Part shown: positions 41,580-51,857 of the stretch, piece after piece
Position numbering within the stretch: the first letter of the stretch is position 1
How the letters are laid out: each line of letters begins with the position of its first letter
Source of the DNA: Rhodobacteraceae bacterium UBA7436
Lineage (GTDB): Bacteria; Pseudomonadota; Alphaproteobacteria; Rhodobacterales; Rhodobacteraceae
Assembly: GCA_002478745.1 (NCBI GenBank)
Contig: DLQI01000134.1
Location: 1 to 64,000 of the forward strand
Direction: 5' to 3'
DNA length: 64,000 bases
Notes under the pieces: generated by a model
What the model saw: only the letters and a program-made list of their open reading frames with translations
Database searches by the model: none
Told to the model about the DNA's origin: nothing
Program-made: the position numbers and the translations under genes

Positions 41580-43387
41580 CAGAAGTTACGCACTTTTGGT
41601 GCGATACGCTTAAGCTCGATGCCGCCATCATTCTCTGCTGTCAACGGATCAAGGTGCACACCGCGATAGCTAAGTGTTGCCTCGTTCTTGTCGTTGAATG
41701 TCGCCAATGTGTGAACGCGCCAATCTTTGTCGTCACGCTCTGGGAAGTCCTCGTGGGCGTGCGCCCCGCGGCTTTCTTTACGTGCTTCAGCGCCGGTGAT
41801 TGTAGCCACAGCATTTGGCAGAAGGTTGGCCAATTCAAGAGTTTCCATCAGATCGCTGTTCCAAACCAATGAGCGGTCAGTGACGCCGATGTCGGACCAT
41901 TTGGCCGCAACTTCATCCATCTTAACCTTGCCCTCAGCCAGTGTGTCGCTTGCCCGGAAAACGGCGGCGTCTTTTTGCATGGTCTGTTGCATCTCAAGGC
42001 GCAGCTCAGCTGTTGGGATAGCCCCTTTAGCGTGACGAGTATTATCGAAACGTTCAAAGGCAGCATCAACAGATTTTTGGCTCGGCGTTGGCACTGGGCT
42101 ATCTGGATCGATGATCTTACCTGCGCGGATCGCAGCCGCACGGCCAAAGACCACTAGATCGATGAGTGAGTTAGACCCAAGGCGGTTGGCCCCGTGAACT
42201 GATGCGCACCCTGCTTCGCCCACAGCCATCAGGCCCGGGGACACCGCATCTGGTGTTTCAGCAGTTGGGTTCAGAACTTCACCCCAATAGTTCGTTGGAA
42301 TGCCGCCCATGTTATAATGCACGGTTGGCAGAACTGGGATTGGTTCTTTGGTCAGGTCCACGCCTGCAAAGACGCGTGCGGATTCTGAAATGCCCGGTAG
42401 GCGCAAATCCAGTGTTTCTTTTGGCAGGTGGTTGAGGTTCAGGTGGATGTGATCCCCATTGGCCCCAACGCCGCGACCTTCGCGAATTTCCATCGTCATG
42501 CAGCGCGATACGTAATCGCGCGGTGCAAGGTCTTTATACTGAGGCGCATAACGTTCCATGAAACGCTCGCCTTCAGAGTTGGTAAGGTAACCACCTTCGC
42601 CGCGCGCACCCTCTGTGATCAAGCAGCCAGCGCCGTAGATACCAGTTGGGTGGAACTGAACGAATTCCATGTCTTGGAGTGGCAAGCCAGCGCGTGCCAC
42701 CATGCCGCCGCCGTCACCTGTGCAGGTGTGGGCAGAAGTGGCTGAGAAATAAGCGCGGCCATAACCGCCGGTTGCCAGCACAACCATCTTGGCTGAGAAT
42801 AGGTGCATCGTGCCGTCATCTAGCTTCCAGCACAAAACGCCCTGGCAGGTGCCGTCTTCGGACATGATCAAGTCAATCGCGAAGTACTCGATGTAGAATT
42901 CCGCGTTGTTCTTTAGGGACTGACCATAAAGCGTGTGCAAAATGGCGTGGCCTGTACGGTCAGCCGCGGCGCATGTGCGCTGTACTGCTGGGCCTTCGCC
43001 AAATTCAGTGGTGTGACCACCGAATGGACGCTGGTAAATCTTGCCCTCTTCGGTGCGTGAAAAAGGAACGCCGTAGTGCTCTAGCTCGTAAACCGCCTTT
43101 GGGGCTTCGCGGGCAAGGTATTCCATCGCATCGGTATCGCCCAACCAGTCAGAACCTTTGACGGTGTCATACATGTGCCACTGCCAATTATCAGGGCCCA
43201 TGTTGGATAGGGACGCCGCGATACCACCTTGGGCCGCAACAGTGTGAGAACGTGTTGGGAAAACTTTGGTTACGCAAGCAGTGCGCAAACCTTGTTCTGC
43301 CATACCCAGTGTCGCGCGCAAACCTGCGCCACCGGCACCAACAACAACCACGTCATATTCGTGGGTTTCATATTCATAAGCAGCCAT
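41579..43387 (-). CDS. sdhA: Succinate dehydrogenase flavoprotein subunit
   Basis: This 602-residue subunit oxidises succinate to fumarate with covalently bound FAD. It has the dinucleotide fold [21 protein letters not shown], the FAD-linking His48 in [22 protein letters not shown]-type and [21 protein letters not shown] blocks, and the C-terminal [18 protein letters not shown] motif. Length and order are typical. It is the third gene of the operon after sdhC and sdhD. Confidence 0.97.
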   Translation of the reverse strand: MAAYEYETHEYDVVVVGAGGAGLRATLGMAEQGLRTACVTKVFPTRSHTVAAQGGIAASLSNMGPDNWQWHMYDTVKGSDWLGDTDAMEYLAREAPKAVYELEHYGVPFSRTEEGKIYQRPFGGHTTEFGEGPAVQRTCAAADRTGHAILHTLYGQSLKNNAEFYIEYFAIDLIMSEDGTCQGVLCWKLDDGTMHLFSAKMVVLATGGYGRAYFSATSAHTCTGDGGGMVARAGLPLQDMEFVQFHPTGIYGAGCLITEGARGEGGYLTNSEGERFMERYAPQYKDLAPRDYVSRCMTMEIREGRGVGANGDHIHLNLNHLPKETLDLRLPGISESARVFAGVDLTKEPIPVLPTVHYNMGGIPTNYWGEVLNPTAETPDAVSPGLMAVGEAGCASVHGANRLGSNSLIDLVVFGRAAAIRAGKIIDPDSPVPTPSQKSVDAAFERFDNTRHAKGAIPTAELRLEMQQTMQKDAAVFRASDTLAEGKVKMDEVAAKWSDIGVTDRSLVWNSDLMETLELANLLPNAVATITGAEARKESRGAHAHEDFPERDDKDWRVHTLATFNDKNEATLSYRGVHLDPLTAENDGGIELKRIAPKVRNF

Positions 43388-43408
43388 TTTCAGGTCTCCC
43401 TTAATCGA

Positions 43409-43780
43409 TTAAAGCGCAATGCGTGCGATGGCGAATAGGCCCGTCGCAGCAGCAGCATAAGAAAGGCAGATCACGAAAATGATCGCCACTTTTTGGGAGG
43501 TCCCGTGCACGTAGTCTTCAATCATGGTCTGTGCGCCATTCTTGAAGTGCATGAAGGTAACGCCAATGGTCAGAGCCGCCACAATCGCTGGGAACGGGCG
43601 GGCAAAGTACGCCAGCACGTTTTCATGTGTTTCACCCAGCATTGGGCCAAATGTAAAAACAAACAACGGGATCAGCAAAAGCAACGCTACAGAACTGACT
43701 TTCATAAGCCAGAAGTGCTCTGTGCCTGTTTTGGCAGAACCCATTCCAGTGGCGCGTTTACGGTCGGTCAAATAAGACAT
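43409..43780 (-). CDS. sdhD: Succinate dehydrogenase hydrophobic membrane anchor subunit
   Basis: This 123-residue protein has three membrane helices and the family motif GTEHFWLMKVSSVALLLLIPLFVFTF, followed by a helix containing MHFKNGAQTMIEDYVHG, where the His is a likely heme b ligand. Together with SdhC it anchors SdhAB and forms the quinone site. It is placed between sdhC and sdhA with short gaps (10 and 21 bases), as expected for a co-transcribed sdh operon. Confidence 0.92.
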   Translation of the reverse strand: MSYLTDRKRATGMGSAKTGTEHFWLMKVSSVALLLLIPLFVFTFGPMLGETHENVLAYFARPFPAIVAALTIGVTFMHFKNGAQTMIEDYVHGTSQKVAIIFVICLSYAAAATGLFAIARIAL

Positions 43781-43790
43781 GGTATTCTCC

Positions 43791-44174
43791 TCAGACCAAA
43801 ATGATTGTGATGACGGTCAAGACAACTGATCCGATGACCACAGCCCAACCCATTTTTTCAGCCGTTGGGATATCAAGGCCGATGCCGTTGTCCCAAATCA
43901 AGTGACGTACACCTGCAAGCGTGTGGTACCAAAGGCCCAGAACCGAGAAGGTCATGACAAGGTCACCAAACCAGCTGGTTAGAAATCCGTCCGCTAGAGC
44001 GTACGCTTCGGGCGATGTTGCCGCTGCCAGGAACCACCAGACAATCAGCAATGCAGAAATCAGCATCGCGTTGCCAGTAATCCGCGTCAGGATAGACGTC
44101 ATGGATGTAAGCTGTGGGCGGTAGATAGTCAGGTGGGGTGAGAGTGGGCGATTGCCCCGGTTCACGTCGGCCAT
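43791..44174 (-). CDS. sdhC: Succinate dehydrogenase cytochrome b556 subunit
   Basis: This 127-residue membrane subunit opens MADVNRGNRPLSPHLTIYRPQLTSMTSILTRITGNAMLI, the SdhC signature, and has the heme-ligand helix LGLWYHTLAGVRHLIWDNGIGLD. Three membrane helices are evident. It is the first gene of the sdh operon. About 125 bases upstream is a large TGTGATCACA palindrome that also occurs before sucC, so the operon may be coordinately regulated with the succinyl-CoA and 2-oxoglutarate enzymes. Confidence 0.94.
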   Translation of the reverse strand: MADVNRGNRPLSPHLTIYRPQLTSMTSILTRITGNAMLISALLIVWWFLAAATSPEAYALADGFLTSWFGDLVMTFSVLGLWYHTLAGVRHLIWDNGIGLDIPTAEKMGWAVVIGSVVLTVITIILV

Positions 44175-44300
44175 TGTTGATGTCCTTTTTCAGTCTCTAC
44201 CATGTTCTAGCGCTTTTTGCGCCCGTGTCACCTAGGCAGAGGTTAATTTTCCGAAGCGTAAAACGCATCTTTTGCACTTATTTTCATCTTTTGAATACTT

Positions 44301-44331
44301 TGTGATCACACGTTATGAAAGTGTGATCACA
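44301..44331. promoter_or_regulatory. TGTGATCACAC palindrome upstream of sdhC (candidate operator)
   Basis: TGTGATCACAC (44301-44311), nine bases, then GTGTGATCACA (44321-44331) form a perfect 11-bp inverted repeat. Each arm contains the self-complementary TGTGATCACA. The same arrangement with identical spacing occurs before sucC. It is about 130 bases before the sdhC start on the minus strand. Confidence 0.7.
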
Positions 44332-44378
44332 TTTTAGATAAAGTCGTTTGCCAACCTATCAGCCACTAAAAAACAATC

Positions 44379-45140
44379 CTACTGCGGAAGCGGCAGGTAG
44401 CGCAGCCATTCTGCATATTCTGTACACACGACAACACGCACCTCATCAGGAATGTAAAACGCATTTGGTTCACCACACTCTTCAACCGCAACAGTCAGCG
44501 TATTTGGAAAGACAAAGTCCTCGTTCAAGGCAACGACTTCTTCCATGATCATCTTTTCAAACAGCGTTTCTGTGCCCCCTTCATAAACGACGCTTTGCGT
44601 AGGTGCTTTTTCAGCAAGCCCCTCAAACGCAGCACCCCAGCTGTTTTCTGCAGCTTCAAATTCAATTTCACACCAAATCATACGACCATCAGGCACACCC
44701 AGATCTTCCCCAATGTGGGCACGGGCGTCCATATCGGCACCCGCAAACAAGCACGCCAAGTTGTAATAGCGTTGCAAATCTGGCCCATGGGTACTTGCCC
44801 AATAAGGTTCGCCAGTCTCTTCAGCCAACGCTAAAAACATGTCGGCCGCAGCATATGTGATCTCGATCGCAGCTTCTTCTTCATACAGTGCATCGATCAA
44901 AAACACGGAGGCGACGTCTGCCGCATCTTCTTCTTGTCCCAAAAGCGGCAGCTCAAGCTGATCGATCATGGCATGGCCAATCTCGTGATAGAGGGTTGCA
45001 AGCAGGTTATCGTGAACAAATTGATCCGAGTTGGGTTCACCAGAATAATCGAACACTGGCGCGGATGGGCCAGCAAAATACTTTTCGACCCCAATCAACA
45101 CAACCGTTACGACGGCAACACAGACCAAAAGTTTTTTCAT
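44379..45140 (-). CDS. DUF4344 metallopeptidase-like protein
   Basis: This 253-residue protein has an N-terminal signal anchor (MKKLLVCVAVVTVVLIGVEKYF) and an early HExxH zinc motif, YHEIGHAMIDQLELPLLGQEEDAADVASVFLID (His52, Glu53, His56). The LACLFAGAD and RMIWCEIEFEAAENSWGAAFEGL blocks match DUF4344. An extracytoplasmic metalloprotease is inferred; no substrate is known. The start is set at MKKLLV because of the signal sequence and an AGGTGATTTT upstream. It lies between sdhC's regulatory region and the mch operon. Confidence 0.8.
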   Translation of the reverse strand: MKKLLVCVAVVTVVLIGVEKYFAGPSAPVFDYSGEPNSDQFVHDNLLATLYHEIGHAMIDQLELPLLGQEEDAADVASVFLIDALYEEEAAIEITYAAADMFLALAEETGEPYWASTHGPDLQRYYNLACLFAGADMDARAHIGEDLGVPDGRMIWCEIEFEAAENSWGAAFEGLAEKAPTQSVVYEGGTETLFEKMIMEEVVALNEDFVFPNTLTVAVEECGEPNAFYIPDEVRVVVCTEYAEWLRYLPLPQ

Positions 45141-45187
45141 CAAAATCACCTGTTTTTCATGCCAACTAAGAGCGGAAATTTCTTGAA

Positions 45188-46219
45188 TTAAAGCGGGATC
45201 AAAACCCAATAATCGAGGTCTAGAAGCACCTCCGGCAAGAATTTACCATCATCAGCGCGCAAATCAAATGGCTTGCCGCCTTTCGTTGCCACGAGGCGCA
45301 ATCGCAAAGCGCCAACACCAGGTGCGTCGGTTTGCGCTTTATCCAGAACCTCGGACCATGCCCGAATTGTATCGCCAGCCAAACATGGATTTGCATGTGC
45401 TCCGCTATTAAGCCCCGCCACAATTTGCGCATTCGCAAGGCCGTTAAAAGACAGCGCACGCGCCATAGAAATAACATGGCCGCCATAAATCAGGCGCGAC
45501 CCATCTGGGCGTGCAGAGGTATCAAAATGGACCTTGGCCGTATTTTGCCAAAGCCGCGTGGCCATCATGTGTTCAGCTTCTTCCACGGTGACACCATCAA
45601 CGTGGTCAATCTTTTCGCCGATTTCATAGTCACCCCAACGATGCGGTTCCCCAGCCAAAGTGAAATCATAATTCGTGAAATCAAGGCCTTTGGGGATCAC
45701 CAATTGGTCAGCGGTTAGCGCCTTCGGCAGATCTGGCACAACGGTCACGGGTGCAGCTGCATCCAAATCCTTTTTGCGCACCATGACCCAACGCACGTAT
45801 TCCAACACCGTTTCATCATGTTGGTTCAGCCCAGTCGTGCGCACATAAACAACACCTGTCTTGCCGTTTGAATTTTGCTTGATCCCAATCACTTCAGATC
45901 GCGCGCGCAGGGTATCACCCGGCCATACCGGCAAAAGCCAGCGCCCTTGCGCATAGCCAAGGTTCGCAACCGCGTTGAGCGAAACGTCAGGGACGGTTTT
46001 CCCAAAGACGATGTGAAACGCGATCATGTCGTCCAGTGGACTAAACGGTAGCCCGCAATCTTGGGCGAATTGGTCAGACGAATACAGGGCATGACGCGCG
46101 GGATAGAGCATGTGGTAAAGTGCCCGCTCCCCCATTTTCACCGTCCGAGGGACCGCATGATCGATCACTTGACCAACAGTGTAATCCTCAAAAAAGCGCC
46201 CTGTATTCGTCTTAACCAT
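45188..46219 (-). CDS. mch: Mesaconyl-CoA hydratase (MaoC-family), ethylmalonyl-CoA pathway
   Basis: This 343-residue double-hotdog hydratase converts mesaconyl-C1-CoA to (2R,3S)-beta-methylmalyl-CoA. Its start, MVKTNTGRFFEDYTVGQVIDHAVPRTVKMGERALYHMLYPARHALYSSDQFAQDCGLPFSPLDDMIAFHIVFGKTVPDVSLNAVANLGYA, is characteristic of the Rhodobacter Mch group. The second half has LIYGGHVISMARALSFNGLANAQ. It is the last gene of the mcl2-nnrU-DUF1737-mch operon, overlapping the DUF1737 gene by one base. Pathway partners ccr and ecm are 8-10 kb away. Confidence 0.92.
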   Translation of the reverse strand: MVKTNTGRFFEDYTVGQVIDHAVPRTVKMGERALYHMLYPARHALYSSDQFAQDCGLPFSPLDDMIAFHIVFGKTVPDVSLNAVANLGYAQGRWLLPVWPGDTLRARSEVIGIKQNSNGKTGVVYVRTTGLNQHDETVLEYVRWVMVRKKDLDAAAPVTVVPDLPKALTADQLVIPKGLDFTNYDFTLAGEPHRWGDYEIGEKIDHVDGVTVEEAEHMMATRLWQNTAKVHFDTSARPDGSRLIYGGHVISMARALSFNGLANAQIVAGLNSGAHANPCLAGDTIRAWSEVLDKAQTDAPGVGALRLRLVATKGGKPFDLRADDGKFLPEVLLDLDYWVLIPL

Positions 46220-46422
46220 TAGTGTTGACCCAGTTTGGTTTCGGGCGTGTATGTGCCTTCAACTTCTTTCACCACGGATTGACCGCAACGCATGATACCT
46301 GCTGCGTGGTCCCATGTTTGGGTCGGAGAGCCGTATAGTTCCCACCCCTTATTCACTGCATCCGTTACCTTGTGGCAAAAGGCTGCAGTGTCTTCTTCAG
46401 ACAAAAAACGATATAATTTCAT
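46219..46422 (-). CDS. DUF1737 protein
   Basis: This 67-residue protein reads MKLYRFLSEEDTAAFCHKVTDAVNKGWELYGSPTQTWDHAAGIMRCGQSVVKEVEGTY, matching DUF1737 with its GW.LYG.P core. It is cytosolic and compact, and no function has been assigned to the family. It is placed between nnrU-like and mch genes, overlapping mch by one base, so it is almost surely translated with that operon and may assist the CoA-ester enzymes, although that is a guess. Confidence 0.85.
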   Translation of the reverse strand: MKLYRFLSEEDTAAFCHKVTDAVNKGWELYGSPTQTWDHAAGIMRCGQSVVKEVEGTYTPETKLGQH

Positions 46423-46431
46423 TACTTTTCC

Positions 46432-46977
46432 TTACCCGAATGGATTGACGCCCAGCGCGATGTGAATGGCGACAGCGATAGTGAATGTGACAAAGGTGAT
46501 GACAACCAGCAGAATGTCTTTTGACTTGTTACCGGGTTCTGGACGGACCCAATTTGGCTCAGCCTTATTGATCAAAATGACTGACCCAACAGCCCAAGCG
46601 AGCATACCGCCGAATAGGATGATTGCAGCCAGGTCTCCGTTTACCAAAAGGTGGGCAATGGCCCAGATTTTAACTGAGATCAGCATCGGGTGACGTAGGT
46701 ATCCGCGCAAACGTCCCGTTGTAGCAGACATGCCAAAGACAAAAAACGCGACCAACATCAGAACGTGATTGGCGTGTTGCATTGCGCTTGGTGGGTTCCA
46801 AACTGCGATAAAATCAGCGCTGCGATACCCGATGATAATCAAAACAATGGCCAGCACGCTTGCGCCTGCAACGATCCCTTTGCCCTTATCGCCTAGCTTG
46901 GCGCGGTGATCGGGTGCCAAACGTTTCCAGTAATGTGCACCTGTCCATAGGATCAGGCCGAGAATGATTAGTAGCAT
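46432..46977 (-). CDS. NnrU-family membrane protein
   Basis: This 181-residue protein has about five membrane helices and the NnrU signature LIILGLILWTGAHYWKRLAPDHRAKLGDKGKG with HPMLISVKIWAIAHLLVNGDLAAIILFGGMLAWAVG. NnrU was first noted near nitrite and nitric-oxide reductase genes; its biochemical role is open. Here the neighbours are ethylmalonyl-CoA pathway genes, not denitrification genes. It lies 4 bases after mcl2 and 9 before the DUF1737 gene on the same strand. Confidence 0.88.
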   Translation of the reverse strand: MLLIILGLILWTGAHYWKRLAPDHRAKLGDKGKGIVAGASVLAIVLIIIGYRSADFIAVWNPPSAMQHANHVLMLVAFFVFGMSATTGRLRGYLRHPMLISVKIWAIAHLLVNGDLAAIILFGGMLAWAVGSVILINKAEPNWVRPEPGNKSKDILLVVITFVTFTIAVAIHIALGVNPFG

Positions 46978-46981
46978 TGTG

Positions 46982-47836
46982 TTACTCCGTGGCTAGGGCT
47001 GCGATTGCATCTACCTTTGCCAGAGTATCACGTGCTGTTGCAACATGTAGGTTTTCCACGATTTTCCCGTCGACCACAGCAACGCCCTGCCCCGCGGCTT
47101 CTGCCGCTTGGAACGCATCGATTTGGCGTTGTGCCAAATCGACCTCTTCGTCAGTCGGTGAAAATGCAGCATTGGTGACGCCAATCTGTGCGGGATGGAT
47201 CAAGGTTTTGCCGTCAAAACCCATGTCGCGGCCCTGCTCACATTCGACTTTCAATCCCTCGTCATCTTTAAAGGCATTGTACACACCATCAACAATCGCC
47301 AATCCATGCGCCTTTGCAGCCAACAGGCACAAACTCAAGCTGGTTTGAAGCGGCAGACGATCTGTTCGGTGTCGGGTTTGCAGGTCTTTGGCTAAATCAT
47401 TGGTGCCCATCACCATGCCTTGCAGCTTCGGGTGGCTAGCAATGGAGGCTGCGTTCAACATCCCCAGCGGCGTTTCCATCATGGCCCAAAGTGGCATGTC
47501 ACCAGTGATTTGCGTCAAGGCATCCAAATCCGCCAAAGCACTTACTTTCGGCAACAAGATCGCATCCGCACCCATCGAAACAGCGGCCTTTGCATCATTA
47601 AGCCCCCAAGGCGTGTCAAATGCATTGATGCGGACAATCTTCATCCGTGCGCCGTAACCACCTGCATTCAGCGCCTCGGCCAATGTAGACCGCGATGCGA
47701 TCTTTTCATCCACCGATACCGCATCTTCCAGATCAAATATGATCGCATCCACCGCCAATCCACGCGCCTTATCAAGCGCGCGCGGCTTGGATGCTGGGAT
47801 ATATAATACGGATCGCAATGGGCGTGAGGCAGACAT
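46982..47836 (-). CDS. mcl2: (3S)-malyl-CoA thioesterase (CitE-like), Mcl2 type
   Basis: This 284-residue CitE-superfamily TIM barrel has RSVLYIPASKPRALDKARGLAVDAIIFDLEDAVSVDEK, VRINAFDTPWG, ADAILLPKVS, METPLGMLNAASIAS with the metal-ligand Glu, MVMGTNDLAKDL and DGKTLIHPAQIGVTNAAFSP. The short start and motif variants fit Mcl2, which hydrolyses (3S)-malyl-CoA to malate, rather than the ~318-residue Mcl1 lyase. An alternative ATG lies five codons upstream (47851). It heads the operon that ends in mch. Confidence 0.85.
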   Translation of the reverse strand: MSASRPLRSVLYIPASKPRALDKARGLAVDAIIFDLEDAVSVDEKIASRSTLAEALNAGGYGARMKIVRINAFDTPWGLNDAKAAVSMGADAILLPKVSALADLDALTQITGDMPLWAMMETPLGMLNAASIASHPKLQGMVMGTNDLAKDLQTRHRTDRLPLQTSLSLCLLAAKAHGLAIVDGVYNAFKDDEGLKVECEQGRDMGFDGKTLIHPAQIGVTNAAFSPTDEEVDLAQRQIDAFQAAEAAGQGVAVVDGKIVENLHVATARDTLAKVDAIAALATE

Positions 47837-48071
47837 GCTGGAATCTTTCATTGAGTCATAAAGTTACACACAAAAGGCCATTTTCGCACGAAACATTCAA
47901 GGTGAATTCTCATCTGGTCCGAATACCGAACCACAATTTGACCTACCGAACGTCTAGTTAACCAATGATTCAGCGTTTTACGTGCAATTTCAACGCAACA
48001 AAAATTATCAACTCAAATCTTATTGGCTGCCCAACTCAGGTAGCCAGCACCTCTGCGAGAAGGTAAATTAA

Positions 48072-48404
48072 ATGAACCACGAAATGAAAATGTTGCACAT
48101 GTCTGCCCTCATGATGGCGACGGGCCTTATAATCGCAACAACAGCAAATGCAGCCGCCCAACAGGTGCGCAACTGCGGACCACGGCCCCAAGTGGTCGAA
48201 CGCCTGACATCAAACTATGGTGAAACACGCCAATCAATTGGCCTAGGTGCCAACAATTCCCTAATCGAAGTTTACGCGTCCCCCAGCACAGGGAGTTGGA
48301 CCATCACAATGACCCGCGCAGATGGGTTGACCTGTTTAATCGCGTCGGGACAATCTTATGAAAAATTGGTTGAGGCTTTGCCCAATTCGGACAGCGGAGC
48401 CTAG
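48072..48404 (+). CDS. Small secreted protein of unknown function
   Basis: This 110-residue protein has a signal peptide (MNHEMKMLHMSALMMATGLIIATTANAAA) and a short mature domain: QQVRNCGPRPQVVERLTSNYGETRQSIGLGANNSLIEVYASPSTGSWTITMTRADGLTCLIASGQSYEKL. Two Cys (NCGPR and LTCLIA) could form a disulfide in the periplasm. I recognise the pattern as a recurrent alphaproteobacterial small exported protein but know no function. AGAAGG precedes the ATG. Its stop overlaps the convergent TSUP gene by 4 bases. Confidence 0.8.
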   Translation: MNHEMKMLHMSALMMATGLIIATTANAAAQQVRNCGPRPQVVERLTSNYGETRQSIGLGANNSLIEVYASPSTGSWTITMTRADGLTCLIASGQSYEKLVEALPNSDSGA

Positions 48405-49213
48405 GTCAGTCCATCAAAGATCAATTTGATCCCAGTGACCATTAAGATCACGTAGGTGAACGCAAAAAAGATGCGCTCTGGGACTAAATGATGCGCGCGC
48501 ACCCCAATCCATGTCCCAAGCAACGCAAACGGTGCCAAGGCAAGATTGGCCAGACCTGTCTCGAGCGTGAACATCCCTAGAAATGCGTAGGGAATGAACT
48601 TGGCGATATTGATCGCCCAAAAGACTACAACCGTACATGCCTGATATTCTGTCTTATTGACCCCGCGCGACAACAGGTAAACCGCTGCGGGTGGTCCACC
48701 GGCATGACTGACGAAACTGGTAAACCCAGCCGCAAACCCTGCAAATACACCTTGCCAATCTGGGGCCTCCCCCGCCGAGATGTTGACCCACCCTCTTGAG
48801 GTGAGTTGCGTCCAAATGACGAAGGCAACGGATATCACACCGATCAACACCCGAAACACATCATCATTCACAATGCTGAACAGGCCAGCACCCAGCGCAA
48901 CACCGGGTATTCCGCCCAAAATCAGCAATCGCGACTCATGCCAGCGCCATTTGCCCCAGTAAGGTCGAAGGCTGGCGACATCCATTAACATCAACAATGG
49001 CAGCATAACCCCAAGGGCCAAACCCGGTGGCAAAGTCAGGGCAAGAATCGATGCAGCCGCAAAGGCGGCGCCAGACCCAAAACCGCCCTTGGATATCCCC
49101 GCAAACACAACCGCAGGTGCCGCAATCATGAAAAAGCTTAGGTCTAACTCAAGCAATGTTGCCACCTTAAAAAACCACAGATCACCAGTGTTTAGCGCAC
49201 TAAGAGGGGGCAT
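48401..49213 (-). CDS. TSUP (TauE/SafE) family permease
   Basis: This 270-residue membrane protein has the TSUP motifs AAPAVVFAGISKGGFGSGAAFAAASILALTLPPGLALGVMLPLLMLMD and GFAAGFTSFVSHAGGPPAAVYLLSRGVNKTEYQACTVVVFWAINIAKFIPY. About eight helices are predicted. It differs clearly from the TSUP gene at 27707 and lacks a TIGR02186 partner. Sulfur-anion or organic-anion transport is the family role; the substrate is open. It is divergent from mdh. Confidence 0.85.
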   Translation of the reverse strand: MPPLSALNTGDLWFFKVATLLELDLSFFMIAAPAVVFAGISKGGFGSGAAFAAASILALTLPPGLALGVMLPLLMLMDVASLRPYWGKWRWHESRLLILGGIPGVALGAGLFSIVNDDVFRVLIGVISVAFVIWTQLTSRGWVNISAGEAPDWQGVFAGFAAGFTSFVSHAGGPPAAVYLLSRGVNKTEYQACTVVVFWAINIAKFIPYAFLGMFTLETGLANLALAPFALLGTWIGVRAHHLVPERIFFAFTYVILMVTGIKLIFDGLT

Positions 49214-49247
49214 AACATACCTCTGAACATGTTAGGGGGAATTCTAG

Positions 49248-50279
<1,032 letters not shown>

Positions 50280-50304
50280 GCTATCAAGATCAAATCCTAA
50301 GACG

Positions 50305-50340
50305 AAAAGGCCGCGCATGTTGATTGTGCGGCCTTTTCTA
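50305..50340 (+). terminator. Rho-independent terminator after mdh
   Basis: AAAAGGCCGCGCA and TGTGCGGCCTTTT pair around a short loop and run into TTTT, beginning 26 bases past the mdh stop. Confidence 0.9.
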
Positions 50341-50408
50341 TTTTATGTCTGAGATAACCCCGCTTGGGCTTTAAATTGTCCAGAGAGTCGGTTTTCGAAT
50401 TGAAATGT

Positions 50409-50485
50409 CACAAAAATTTGTGCTTTCTTCTCACTTTCGATTTTTGTGATCACACGATTTGCAAGTGTGATCACAAAAATCGAAA
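50409..50485. promoter_or_regulatory. Large TGTGATCACA palindrome upstream of sucC (candidate operator)
   Basis: Two perfect 21-bp arms (50435-50455 and 50465-50485) flank nine bases. The inner part is TGTGATCACAC-N9-GTGTGATCACA, identical in sequence and spacing to the site before sdhC. Beyond this the arms extend with TTTCGATTTT. A smaller dyad CACAAAAATTTGTG lies at 50409-50422. The sucC ATG is about 100 bases downstream. Confidence 0.75.
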
Positions 50486-50587
50486 ATCTTAGGGAAATTG
50501 CGCTAACACCCTCTTTTTTCGTTTACGGCCCCTTCATAGATCAAGGTATACCCCTTCCCAAACGTATCTAATCGGGACCGATCTATC

Positions 50588-51781
50588 ATGAACATCCACG
50601 AATATCAGGCTAAAGCACTTTTGCGTTCTTATGGCGCACCAGTTTCAGACGGACGTGTTGTCCTCAAAGCCGAAGACGCCAAAGCAGCTGCTGGCGAAAT
50701 GGACGGCCCATTGTGGGTGATCAAAGCACAGATCCACGCAGGTGGACGGGGCAAAGGTAAATTCAAGGAAGACGACGCTGGCGAAGCTGGTGGCGTACGT
50801 TTAACCAAGTCAGTTCAAGAAGCCGCTGACGAAGCCAAGAAGATGTTGGGCCGTACATTGGTCACACACCAAACTGGCCCAGCAGGCAAACAAGTCAACC
50901 GCATCTACATCGAAGACGGTTCAGGCATTGAAAAAGAATTGTATCTTGCCCTACTCGTAGATCGCCAAACATCTCGCGTGTCTTTCGTATGCTCCACTGA
51001 GGGTGGCATGGACATCGAAGAAGTTGCTGCATCAACACCAGAGAAAATTCTATCGTTCTCAGTTGATCCAGCTTCTGGATACCAAGCGTTCCACGGCCGC
51101 CGCATTGCGTTCACACTTGGCCTTGAGGGCAAGCAGATCAAACAGTGCGTAATCTTGATGGGTCAGCTTTACAAAGCGTTCACCGAAAAAGACATGGAGA
51201 TGCTCGAAATCAACCCACTGATCGTAACAGACAGCGGTGATTTGAAAGTACTCGACGCCAAAGTATCATTCGACGGCAACGCATTGTACCGTCACCCAGA
51301 CATCAACGAACTGCGCGACGAAACAGAAGAAGACGCAAAAGAGCTAGAGGCGTCCAAGTACGACCTTAACTACATTACGCTCGACGGCGAAATCGGCTGC
51401 ATGGTAAACGGCGCTGGCTTGGCGATGGCCACAATGGACATCATCAAGTTGTACGGCGCAGAGCCAGCAAACTTCCTAGACGTAGGCGGTGGCGCGACCA
51501 AAGAAAAAGTAACAGAAGCGTTCAAGATCATCACTTCTGATCCAAACGTAAAAGGCATCTTGGTCAACATCTTTGGTGGCATCATGCGTTGCGACGTGAT
51601 CGCTGAAGGCGTTGTAGCTGCTGTGAAAGAAGTCGGCTTGAAAGTTCCATTGGTTGTACGCCTTGAGGGTACAAACGTGGCAGAGGGCAAAGCCATCATC
51701 AACAATTCCGGCCTCGACGTGATCGCGGCAGACGACTTGAAAGACGGCGCACAGAAAATCGTGAAAGCGGTTAAGGGCTAA
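50588..51781 (+). CDS. sucC: Succinyl-CoA synthetase beta subunit (ADP-forming)
   Basis: This 397-residue subunit has the ATP-grasp domain ([54 protein letters not shown]) and a C-terminal CoA-ligase domain with [47 protein letters not shown]. With SucD it makes ATP or GTP from succinyl-CoA in the TCA cycle. It is the first gene of sucC-sucD-odhA-odhB and lies about 100 bases after the shared palindrome. Confidence 0.97.
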   Translation: MNIHEYQAKALLRSYGAPVSDGRVVLKAEDAKAAAGEMDGPLWVIKAQIHAGGRGKGKFKEDDAGEAGGVRLTKSVQEAADEAKKMLGRTLVTHQTGPAGKQVNRIYIEDGSGIEKELYLALLVDRQTSRVSFVCSTEGGMDIEEVAASTPEKILSFSVDPASGYQAFHGRRIAFTLGLEGKQIKQCVILMGQLYKAFTEKDMEMLEINPLIVTDSGDLKVLDAKVSFDGNALYRHPDINELRDETEEDAKELEASKYDLNYITLDGEIGCMVNGAGLAMATMDIIKLYGAEPANFLDVGGGATKEKVTEAFKIITSDPNVKGILVNIFGGIMRCDVIAEGVVAAVKEVGLKVPLVVRLEGTNVAEGKAIINNSGLDVIAADDLKDGAQKIVKAVKG

Positions 51782-51857
51782 ACGCCTTTTACTGCGCACC
51801 TCGCGCTTCAACAATTTCGCCGCACAGCGGCACCGAAAACACACGAAGGAAGATCAC

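Noticed and set aside
47958..47972. TTAA-N7-TTCA before the small secreted protein gene
   Set aside because: Differs from the CtrA box by one base and lies about 100 bases upstream with no other support.
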